A stretch of DNA of 64,000 nucleotides from Isoetes taiwanensis. Taxonomy: Eukaryota > Streptophyta > Lycopodiopsida > Isoetales > Isoetaceae. The stretch's first letter is position 1; every line of letters starts with the position of its first letter. The translations under genes and the position numbers were made by a program. The notes under the pieces were generated by a model. That model did no database searches. It saw nothing but the letters and a program-made list of their open reading frames with translations, and was not told where the DNA came from. The DNA lies in NCBI GenBank assembly GCA_021234155.1, contig JAJEKV010000014.1, positions 12,877,836 through 12,941,835 on the forward strand, in the 5' to 3' direction. Shown piece by piece: positions 1 through 9,187 of the stretch.

Positions 1-720
1 AATTTCTCCATTTATGCGGTGAAAGTGTGAGAGCGGTACAAGGAAAGATTGATTACCTTCATGAATAGATGCGAGAAAGTTCAAGTCACTATTCCCACAC
101 TCTTTTTGGTGTCCTCCTTTATTAAAGGCTTATCTTCTAGACCAGAAATTCACGGGGAAGCTTATCAAGATTCAAGGCTGCAAAAGGTTTTGATTCCATC
201 TACAAAGTTTTTGCCAAGACCTTTGAGTTGACCAAAATGTTTTCTATCCTACGAGGAAAAACACCATAGCTTTCATCATGATCCTTTTTACCCGATGCCC
301 TGATGGTCCTTATGAATCTCACCATTCTATTCCTATTTATCTTTGTGCATAAAGAAAAGAAAAAAAAAAGCTGATTCTCGGATTTTTAGAAGTCAAAGCG
401 GATCGACAAAGGTGGTGAAGCTTTAGCGAAGTGACCAAACAACTTGTGGAGCTCAAGGCAAGCGGGCAGGTAGAACTTACCACGAATGTATTCATTGCAA
501 TAGAACTTCACATCCGGTGACATTTGTTATTGGCAAATATGTCCTATGTCACTTTGGTAGAAATGTGTCTTTGCTTTTTGCAATGAAATTGGCCATCTTG
601 ACCTTAGATGCATTGTTAAAGAATATTTTGCCAAGCAAGAGGAAAAGTGCGAGGCAACTCCTCATGTAAGATTTGCGAGAGCCTACTAGCTCTATAAGGT
701 TTGTACAAGCTCTGAGAGAT
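1..720 (+). pseudogene. Gag C-terminal and zinc-knuckle remnant (element 1)
   Basis: Bases 49-231 encode a peptide with SSFIKGLSSRPEIH, matching SFIRGLSSRPRVH in the gag of the element at 8170-12455. Around 480-600 the +1 and +3 frames still show pieces of the CxxC..H..C nucleocapsid region (CIHCNRTSHP), without a continuous frame. Gag would package the element RNA. Too many frame breaks remain for expression. Confidence 0.6.
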
Positions 721-1414
721 GCCAAAAGGAAGAAGAAGAATGATGGTGGTACAAACCCGGAAGTATGGGAGATTCCCACGGACCTGCTTGAGCCTACCAA
801 GTTTGTTCGAGCATTCTAGGAGATCAACCTTGCCACCACCACTGTTATGGAACCCCCCTCAAGAAATAGCTCCACCTCCCCAACAAAAATATGGTAAGAA
901 AGATCATGACTTTGATGAGTTGGATGTTTTACTAAAAAATTCCAAAGTAAGTGTGGACCTATTTACATTGTTAAAAATTGCACCTGGTTATAGGAAAAAG
1001 TTATTACAACAAACTACTTTTAGTGAAGCAGTTGCTTGTGTAGGTGTTGCAAATGCCACTAATCTTATTCTGGCCCAAAATGAAGAGGATCCAGGTGCAT
1101 TTATGTGCTCAGCTACTCTAGGAGGTTATTCTTTTTCCAATGTGTTGTTGGATGGAGGCTCACCTTTAAATATCATGCCTTATCATGTTATGAAAAAATG
1201 TGGGCTCGAGATAGATAAAAGGTCATCTGTTTTGTTAAAATCTTTTTCTAATGCTAAGATGGCACCAGTTGGAATTGTGACCAAGGTTCCTGTTAACACT
1301 GAAGGCATTGTTGTAGCTGCCAATTTTGTTGTTGTTGCTTTTGAAGATTTAGGAGAAGATCACGGGACATATATGATCTCTTCTTTGGGAAGAAGGTGGA
1401 TGGCTCTGAGTTGA
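719..1414 (+). pseudogene. Retropepsin-like aspartic protease region (element 1)
   Basis: A 231-codon open stretch carries LLDGGSPLNIMPYHVMKK, the D-G-G form of the retropepsin active site usual in Tat/Ogre-like plant elements, followed by a flap-like segment (PVNTEGIVVAANFVVVAF). The protease would cut the Gag-Pol polyprotein. The upstream part (DELDVLLKNSKVSVDLFTLLKIAP) matches the linker after the zinc knuckles in element 2. The frame breaks at 1412, just where element 2 continues with the motif GRKWLSTVDAKP. Confidence 0.8.
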
Positions 1415-1424
1415 TGCTAGACCA

Positions 1425-2060
1425 ATGCAGTGCGAAGGGAGATGCACCATTTCAAATGGCACTCAAGTGGCCACAATCTACAACCGGGATGGTTCTTATG
1501 GCTTTAATGAAGAGGTACATTTTATCAAAGAAATGCTTATAGAAGAACAGCTAGGATCTTATAGTCTAGCAACCCCTAGCACAAAGAAAATTGATTTGAT
1601 TCCTTTAATTAGAGAGTGTCCACTACCCTCGAAGATGAGAAGGGGTTGTCTATGGTTTGATGGAGGAATATCAAAGAAATTGAATGTAGCTTCATCTGCG
1701 GCTATATTAAAGATCTTGCCAATAAACTTTTTGGCTAAGGTAGGAAGGATTTTTTCCCCAAATAACTTCTAATGTAGCGAGAATACAAGGCTTTGATTGC
1801 GGGTCTCGGGAAGCTAAAGCTATGGATATTTCAATTATACATATCTATGGGGATTCTCGGTTAGTGCAGACGGGTTAATGGTGAATATCAAGCTAAGAAT
1901 GCTGATATGGAGCTCGGAGAAACCAGGTAATGGGAATGCTTGCTCATTTTACTTCTTGGGAAATTACTCATATCCCAAAGGGGGCGAGGAAGTGGGAAAG
2001 CGATGCTTTGTCTTGAGAGATACATTGATGACTTATTTATCGAGGGAGCTATACGGAGGA
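1425..2060 (+). pseudogene. Extra RNase H domain upstream of RT (element 1)
   Basis: LWFDGGISKKLNVASSAAIL (around 1650-1710), then a shifted EYKALIAG (1778-1803), then YGDSRLV and a final SDALS give the D-E-D-D series of a plant/archaeal-type RNase H in three frames. The domain lies between protease and RT, the same order as in element 2. Its role would be removal of the RNA strand during reverse transcription. Several frameshifts and stops make this copy dead. Confidence 0.7.
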
Positions 2061-2383
2061 AGATCTTGATGAGGATGAGGCTAAGGAGCTTTGTCCCATA
2101 CTAGTTATAAATGCATCGGGGAAAAAGCAATCAATGAAGTTATAATCAACAAGCATGGCCGACAAAGAACTCTGTTTGTGGGAGATCTTTTGACACACAA
2201 AATAAGGAAGAGATTAATAAATTCTTTGAAGAATGAAGTGATGTGTTTGCTTGGGATTATTACGAGCTTATTGGTATCAAAAAGGAGGTATGTCAATTTG
2301 AAATTAAAATTAAGGAAGGGTGTAAGCTTTGTCTTCCGAGAAGTTAAGAAGAATAAATGCTTCACTTTTGGATCTAATCAAAG

Positions 2384-3229
2384 ATGAATTGCATAAGATG
2401 TTGGATGCGAGGTGTCATTGTAGAAATCATTAACCACGAATGGGTATCTGCATTGTTCGGTGGAAAAAAGAATGGAACTTTGAGAATTTGCATAGATTAT
2501 CAAGATTTGAACAAAGCCACCATAAAAGATTGTTATCCTTTGCCTTTTTGGAAGAAATTCTATATCTTTATTTGCGAGGGGAAAGACATGTACTCATTTT
2601 TGGATGGTTTTGGGTTCAACCAGATTAGCATCAAAGGCGAAGACCAGCCAAAGACTTCATTCATCACTCCACAGGGGTACTTATGCTATGAAAAGAATGC
2701 CATTTGGCCTAATGAATGCCCTTGACTACTTTCCAAAGAGCAATGGATGTCATTTTCAAAACCATGGCTGCTCAAAATTTAGAGTGTATCTAGATGACCT
2801 TTGTTTGGGTTCTCATTCTAATAACCATGTGGAATTGCTTGCAAAAATCTGCTCTTTATGCGGGACTTCAGGAGTCAATCTAAATCCAAAAAATGCATCT
2901 TTTTGCATCAAAGGACAACTCTTGGGACATGAAGTATCAGCCCAAGGTATTCAAGTTGCTCAAGATAAAATTGAAGCTCTCAAAAATTAGTACCTCCCAA
3001 GAATTTGAAGCGGGTTAAGAGTTTTATTGGTATGACAAGTTTCCTTAGGATGTATATTCCAAATTTTGCTCATATCTTAAGTCCCATCTCTAGGTTGACC
3101 GGGATAGGGAAGTTTTCTAAATCTGAAAGCAAGCACATACCTATCACATGGACTCCAGAATGCCAAGAAGCTTTTGACTTTCTTATTTTATCCATATGTG
3201 AAGCTACTCTCTTAAAAAACCAGATTTGA
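2384..3229 (+). pseudogene. Reverse transcriptase (element 1)
   Basis: Overlapping frames give RICIDYQDLNKATIKDCYPLPF, YSFLDGFGFNQISIKGEDQP, MPFGLMNA, the catalytic YLDDLCLG (around 2786-2810), LLGHEVSAQGIQVA and the thumb segment VKSFIGMTSFLRMYIPNF. These are the usual RT blocks of Ty3/gypsy in the right order. At least four frame changes occur. Confidence 0.85.
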
Positions 3230-3510
3230 GCCTGCCATTTGAGGTTTATATCACTGTTACTAAAAAGGCTATAGGTTTAGCCATTTTGCAGGATAAGCAC
3301 ACCATAGTTTTTGCAAGCAAACAATAGTGCGCCCTTGAAGAAAGATATACGAGAATAGAAAAAAGTCTTCTTTGCTCTCATGTTCCTCATCAATAGGCAA
3401 GGGCACCTACTTCTGAAAAGCCAAGTTCAAGTTCATATGAAGCAAAATCCAATGGGATTGCTATTTGGTAAGCAACTAATAAACCAAAAATTCAGAGGTG
3501 GGCTTGTAAG
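3230..3510 (+). pseudogene. Degenerate second RNase H / connection region (element 1)
   Basis: The translation reads EVYITVTKKAIGLAILQDKH and FASKQ with stops. The Asp expected at the first catalytic position of a Ty3 RNase H (DAS) is replaced (ITV), as it also is in element 2 (ISV). I read it as a tether-like relic of the original Ty3 RNase H. Confidence 0.55.
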
Positions 3511-4962
3511 TTGCAAAGTTATGATATCTCTGTAAAAGAGTTGCACTTGACACGAAATCCTAGCCTCTACTTGCCTTATATATTTTTTGATCTTGAAGAT
3601 GAATTGAATACTACTGACACCTCACTTGCAGTAGCACATTTAGAAGAAACTTCGGGGAAGATCAAGTCAAAGGGAGGATGGCGACAACCCATTAGAGATT
3701 TCTTACAACATGGGATCATCTCCCAAAATCTCACTTCAAATCAAAAAAGGAGACTCAAGGACAAGTGCAGACAATTCAAGCTGATAGATAATGTTCTGTG
3801 CAAAATTAATAGAGATGGGATTTTGCTGAGATGTGTAAGTGAAGATGAATCTGCTTTAATTATTAGGGAGATGCATAAGGGTATCGTGGGGGACATTTTC
3901 TTTGGGGATACCCACTGTAGAAAAAGATCCTTAGGTGCGGGTATTATTGGCCCTCTTGTTTTTAAAGATTGCTATGAGATCATAAAGACTTGCCATAAGT
4001 GTCAGATTTTTAGCAAAAGGATTTTATTACCGGCTGCCACGAATCTATCATATCCCAGGGACCTTTTCAAATTTGGGGGTTAGATTATATTGGTCCTATT
4101 AATCCTTCTTTCTGAGGTCAACATCAGCATATTATTGTGGCTCTGGGACTATTTTACTAAATGGGCGGAGGCCATACCTTTGAGGCAAGCCAATGCCCTC
4201 ACCTGCTTTGCAAGATTCTTACATGAATTTTTTTGCTCTAGATTTGGTATTCCTTTCGGATACATTCGATACCCCTTTGTTAATGAAGTCATTACTAATT
4301 TGTTGAGTATTTTGAAGGTCAAACATACCAAGAGCTCCTCATACTATCCTCGGGGTAATGGACAAATTTGAAGCTACTAACAAAGTGTTGAAAAACATTT
4401 TGCGCGAGAAGGCGGTTGAGGTCAACAAAGGGATTGGCATATCAAAATAGTGGATGCACTTTGGGCTTATAGAGTCACTATCAAAGCGACTACAAATCAT
4501 ACACCTTTCAATTTGGTTTATGGCATAGAAGCGGTTCTACCCGGTAGAATTTGAGCTACCTTCCTTAAGATTAGCTCATAAATTGTGCTTACCTTTTGAA
4601 CATGCCTTCTGGGGAGAAATTTGGATGCCTGTTACATTTGGATGAGTCTGAGAATGGGGCTGAGAACACAAACTTCTTTGAAAAAGGCTAAAGATCTGGC
4701 TTCATTCAAGGATGCCCACAAAATACAAGGCACTTTTAAAAAAGGAGAGCTTGTTCTCAAATGGAACAAGTCAAAGGAGGACTCAGCTGGCAAATTTGAT
4801 AACATTTGGGAAGGACCCTTTGTAGTCTTTGGATCCTGCGGTACAAATTCTTATTGGTTACAAGAAGTTGCTTCAGGGATGCCACTGCCAAATCCTATCA
4901 ACATCCTGCACTTGAAAAGGTATTGGGACCAGCATACTTGCTTGTCCCTCTTTTTGTATTAA
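3511..4962 (+). pseudogene. Integrase (zinc-binding, core and C-terminal parts; element 1)
   Basis: 3511-4083 holds the N-terminal zinc region ending CHKCQIFSKR. 4090-4371 holds the core with DYFTKWAEAIPLR, FGIPFGYIRYPFVNE and SSSYYPRGNGQI (catalytic region DD35E-like, first Asp region damaged). 4621-4962 holds the C-terminus with GELVLKWNKSKED and WEGPFVV, ending near LKRYW. The order and spacing are those of Ty3/gypsy integrases. Frame breaks at about 4083, 4371 and 4560 disable it. No chromodomain follows. Confidence 0.85.
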
Positions 4963-5866
4963 AAGCTTAGAAGTTTATAGCAGATTTAAAGTAGTTAGAT
5001 CAGTTTGACTTTTGAGCATCTTTATTCCAGCAGGCTAGATCAGTTTGATTTTGAGCACATTACTCTAATATGATTGGTTTCATGTTTTCTAGGATGACCT
5101 GACTAGACAAAGTATACATGATTTCAAGAACAGGACTGATGCTACTAATTACCAAGTGTCATATGCAGGAGCACCCTTCTTCCATTTTTCTCATCTGTTT
5201 TAAATATTCCTACCATCCATTCAGCCCCTTATTCCTCTTTCATACCTCTACCAGCACTCTGTAAAGTCACCTTCACCATCATAGCAGAGTTGCAAGTAAT
5301 TGAGACTAATTGGTTTGTGTGTTTCCATGACAGGTGCACTCTTGTTCCATCTTTCTCATCTGTCACATTTACCATTTAAAACCTCTCATTCTTGTTTTCA
5401 TTCCCAAGCACTCTGCAATTCATCTTTACCACCATAGCAGAGTTGCAACCTTTGAAGATCAAGAAAGGAGCATACATTTTCTTGTTTTGGTGAGGCCTTA
5501 AGCACTTGCACACTCACTTCATGTCCAGTTCATCACCACCTCACCATATCCACACTCACTTTCTTTTCACTCACCTCATTCCATTTACAATCATTCCACC
5601 ACCCTTTTGTCATGCTCACACTCATTTCTACCTTTCTCTATCCATATTATTCCATCACTACATCCATACTCACATACTCACACTCACTTCTACCTTTTTC
5701 TATCCATATTATTCCACCACATTCATACTCACTTCACCTACACTTGCATTTCACACTCTCATATCTCCCCTTGGATACCTTGGCACAAAGTTGAAGACCC
5801 CTCTAGTTATTCATTTTTTGACATCACATAGCTGAGGGGACCAGCCTTTTTCTTGTTTTGGCGAGA
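4963..5866 (+). other. Non-coding 3' region of element 1, pyrimidine-rich
   Basis: There is no credible gene. From 5500 to 5800 the strand is rich in CTCAC/TTCCA tracts, including a roughly 63-bp unit (CACACTCATTTCTACC...) present about twice (near 5615 and 5678). The His/Ser-rich open frames here are artefacts of that composition. It follows integrase and precedes an LTR-like start at 5867, so it is best read as the element's 3' untranslated region. Confidence 0.4.
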
Positions 5867-5887
5867 TGTTGCCCCCAAAGGGCAACA
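5867..5887 (+). repeat. LTR-like start with 8-bp inverted repeat (TGTTGCCC...GGGCAACA)
   Basis: TGTTGCCC and GGGCAACA form a perfect 8-bp stem with a 5-base loop, immediately after a purine-containing stretch. Many plant LTRs start TGTTG, so this may be the 5' edge of the 3' LTR of element 1. The other edge could not be fixed. Confidence 0.35.
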
Positions 5888-7707
5888 TGCTAATTGTGGT
5901 CTATGGGTCAAATTATCTTAAAAGACTAGGTCAAAGTTTGGAAGATTCTTGGTATTCAATATTGATGTGGAGGTCAAAAGATGTTCATTCTTCAGGTCAA
6001 CAAAGTGCTCAAGGTTCAAATTCACATGAGGTACTTTATTTGAAGTCAAAATGCTTAGTCAAAAATATGCTCTAGAAGATTACGGGTTATTTTTGGAAGA
6101 TATTTTTGAAGATTGGAAGTCAAAAAGTTTGGAAGACCCCATGGTGCTTGATTTTATCCCTTAGCCATCCTCATCCAATCATTATTCATATTCTATTTCT
6201 ATCCATTGAGATTTTCTAGCCACTTTTCCCACACCCATACCCCCTTTTGTTTACCCTTGCATACTTTATTTCGCTTTGCCCAAATTTCTCTTTCTCTATT
6301 ACATCCACATCTCCCCCATTGCCTCTATATCTTCTCACTTCTTATGACATTTGTTTTTGCAAACTTCCCTAGCCAAAATCCTTTTACAATTCCTTACCAT
6401 TATGCCATGCCACTTGTATACCTTATGGAATATTCTTGATCATTGTGCCTAAGGACTTGGCATATTCCCAAGAAAAATTAGGGTTGCCATTGCTAAAGTG
6501 ATCCATCTCTTCAATTTTCTATAAGTGGCCTTTTAAAACCATGGTTTAGCTTTGCAAAATTAAAAATCTGACATATTCCATGGATATCACGGGCAGAAAT
6601 CTGACGGAATCGTGTCGCTATTTACGAGAAAATCTGACCAAGAACCCTAAATTTTCTGCTTCCACCTCGAATCTCGCGGTTGGCACGAGCCCTCGGAACC
6701 TATCTATTTTAACCTTAGCTCTTTAAGAACCGAATAAACCCATCAATCAAGGCTAAGATTAAGCAAACATTTGAAAACTAAGATATAAACATGGGATTCG
6801 ACAAAAGAATTTTCTTGAAGGCCCAGGAGCGTACAAGTCTTCTTGTGATCATTCTTTGAGCATGACAAGAAGGATTTTGGAAAACTCGAGTACTCCCCAA
6901 TCAAGTCCCAAAGAGATTTGGTTGGAAATTACCTATTGAAATTATTTATTGACACGAAGTTGATTTTTGAAATCTTGAAGTATTATTATCAACATTATTA
7001 TGATTGATTTACCTCCATATCAATGAAATTTGATGCCTACTTGAAGAAAATTATCTACTGTTATGATTCTTTACAATTTTTTATCTGTTCAAAACTCTCT
7101 GAGAAAATTCCCATGTACTTTTGATTGCTTTTGGCCCACTTGCCATCAATCCTTGAGACATCATCGGAGCCCATATGTTTTGAAAAATCCAAAAATTCCA
7201 CTCAGAACTTCGAGTTAGAAATTTTTGCGTGTTTTTTGACTGTTCTTGACTGTATTTTGCCAAATCCAGCCACAAAAAATACTTTTGCCTATCCAAATGG
7301 AAATCTGACCACTTGCCTATATTCCTCATCATCATTACAGCATATTTGCTTTTGAAATTCTCAAAAACTCGTTTGGCAACTCCAAAATACCAATCTCTGA
7401 TCACTGTTTTCAGATTTGACTTCTGTTGACCAAATTTTGACTGCACTTTGAGCTCGAATAACTCACAAACTAATTTTCTGACTTGGTCAGAGGCTTTACT
7501 ATTGGTTACCTACAACTTTTTTGACCAAGTCTACAGTGATTGACTCAAAAAATCGATCTGCATATCAATACCACAACTGTTTTGGCAAAGGTGTCAATTT
7601 CTGGAAATGGGAAAGGTATAAAACTTCAAGTTTTGGAACTTGTCTTTGAAATTATCTTGCATAGACTGATCACCTTAAGTGATCTGGAGGTTCTAACCCC
7701 AAATTGA
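5888..7707 (+). other. Probable LTR/leader remnants, no gene seen
   Basis: AT-rich, with no long credible frame. The end of this stretch (around 7660-7700, CTGGAGGTTCTAA) resembles the leader just before the gag of element 2 (around 8335), suggesting LTR plus leader of a relative. LTR edges are not resolvable by eye. Confidence 0.35.
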
Positions 7708-8060
7708 GTGAAAACTCAAGTTGGTTCCTTGCGATTGACCCTTAAGCCAGGTTTAGGGTCAACACCAATTGAGCTTGTACTCCCATTACTCAAGTTAGCA
7801 CGTCAAATAAATTTAGAAATGGATGATGCAGTAAAAGAAAGATGTGTAAGATTGATGCAGCTAGAAGAGCATAGGTATGAAGTTGAGAATGCATCATGCT
7901 CAAGAAGGCCAAAGATATAACAGCATTTAAGGCTGCTCACAAGCTCCAAGGTACTCTCAAATCAGGAGAACTAGAAAATGGAACAAGGCAAGGGAAGACA
8001 TAGCAGAAGACTACCCAATCATGACCCTGAGAAGTTGCCCTTATCGAGTTACAAAATTTC
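7708..8060 (+). pseudogene. Integrase C-terminal fragment of a Tat-like element
   Basis: The 7708-7920 frame encodes PIELVLPLLKLARQINLEMDD, matching the PxELxLPSLRLAH segment of element 1. Shifted frames continue with KKAKDITAFKAAHKLQGTL and GTRQGKT, equivalent to KKAKDLASFKDAHKIQGTF in element 1. It sits just upstream of element 2's leader, so it is an isolated fragment of a third copy. Confidence 0.65.
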
Positions 8061-8431
8061 ACTCTCTGCCAGGGATATTGACCCAAATTTGATCTGTTCA
8101 AGAATGTGTTTTAGATTGATTTGCACTGATCAGATTTTGTCTGACCTTTTCCCCAACATCCTTCTGGGTCTTGAGTAGCTTTAGCATTAAAAATCACAAG
8201 CAGATTCTCTCCAGTTTGCAATTGGCATCTATTCTTGCAAGGCAGACTTTTTTCTCTTTTGGGAAAGTGGTCAAGAATTACTATTTGAGCTTTCTGCTTG
8301 AGATTTTTTTCATACAGAGTGATTGTCTTAAGCAACCTGGAGGTTCTAAACCACTGAGGTCGAAGGTTTTGCCAGGAACACCTTCAATATTTTGGAGGTT
8401 CTACCGAGATTATTTCCTGGAATTTGAACTC

Positions 8432-9187
8432 ATGGCTCCCAGGAGAACTAATGAAGCATTTGAACATGCTGAAGCACAGGAGAATCATGAAGCCTCTGCT
8501 GCAGCACCAGGAGTGAGTGTACAAGCAAATACAGGTATGCCTTGCCATTACTTTGAGTTGAATATGCCAATTCCTGTTCCTACTTTTGATCCAAGCATGA
8601 ATGCTAACAATTTTTTAAAGACTTTTGAGGATTACTATCAGGAATATAGACACAAAAAAGGTTGTAAGTTTTCTGAGTTTAAAAAGTGTTTCAAAAATGA
8701 TGAGGTCAGAGCTTGGCTTGAATATATTATGAGTCTAGGAGCTAATTCATGGGATGAATTGGTTAAGAAATTCTTGGCAAGATTTGGTAAGCTATTAGAT
8801 CAGGATTTGATTTTTGAACTGCAAACCTTTCATATTAAACATGGTGAGAGTGTGCACCGATATGTGGAGAGATTTAATCTTTAGCTTGTTAAGTGTCAAA
8901 TCAACCAGGTTCCAAACCACGCCTTACACCTTGTAGCATCTTTTATCAGAGGTTTGAGCAGCAGACCAAGAGTACACAGGAAGATGCTCAAGATTCAAAA
9001 ACAAGAAGGGTTTGACAAAATACATTAGGCTTTTACTAAAGCCACTGAAATTGCAGACATGATTTCTTATCTTCCTGATGATATATACTCACCTGATGAT
9101 CCTTTCTTTCCAGATTATGAGCAGGAATACATGGGACCATGACCTGTACCAGTCTATGCTGTTGAAAAAGAAAAAAAGAAGACAAAA
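8432..9187 (+). pseudogene. Gag capsid region with three in-frame stops (element 2)
   Basis: The start ATG is at 8432 (MAPRRTNEAFEH). The capsid-like helical region follows (NANNFLKTFEDYYQEYRHKK, DEVRAWLEYI, SWDELVKKFLARFG, ESVHRYVERFN). Stops are TAG at 8882, TAG at 9026 and TGA at 9140, all in one frame that runs on into the next ORF without an indel. Each could arise from CAG or CGA by one C to T change. Gag would form the virus-like particle in the cytoplasm. Confidence 0.8.

Larger units (their letters stand above)
1..4962 (+). mobile_element. Element 1: decayed Tat-like Ty3/gypsy retrotransposon, 5' end outside the window
   Basis: Reading left to right, pieces of gag, zinc knuckles, aspartic protease, an RNase H domain, reverse transcriptase, a second degenerate RNase H and integrase appear on the plus strand, scattered over frames by indels and stops. 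The parts align one for one with the better preserved element at 8170-12455, so this is a diverged copy of the same family. The first bases already lie inside gag, so the 5' LTR and gag start are off the window. The protease (LLDGGSPLN) and RT (YLDDLCLG) motifs fit the non-chromoviral Tat/Athila side of Ty3/gypsy. No chromodomain is seen. Confidence 0.9.

Noticed and set aside
5506-5835. His/Ser-rich open frames
   Set aside because: Three overlapping frames in a CTCACTTC-type pyrimidine tract; composition artefact.
7081-7446. 121-codon minus-strand open frame
   Set aside because: No motif, AT-rich context, and surrounded by LTR/leader remnants on the other strand.
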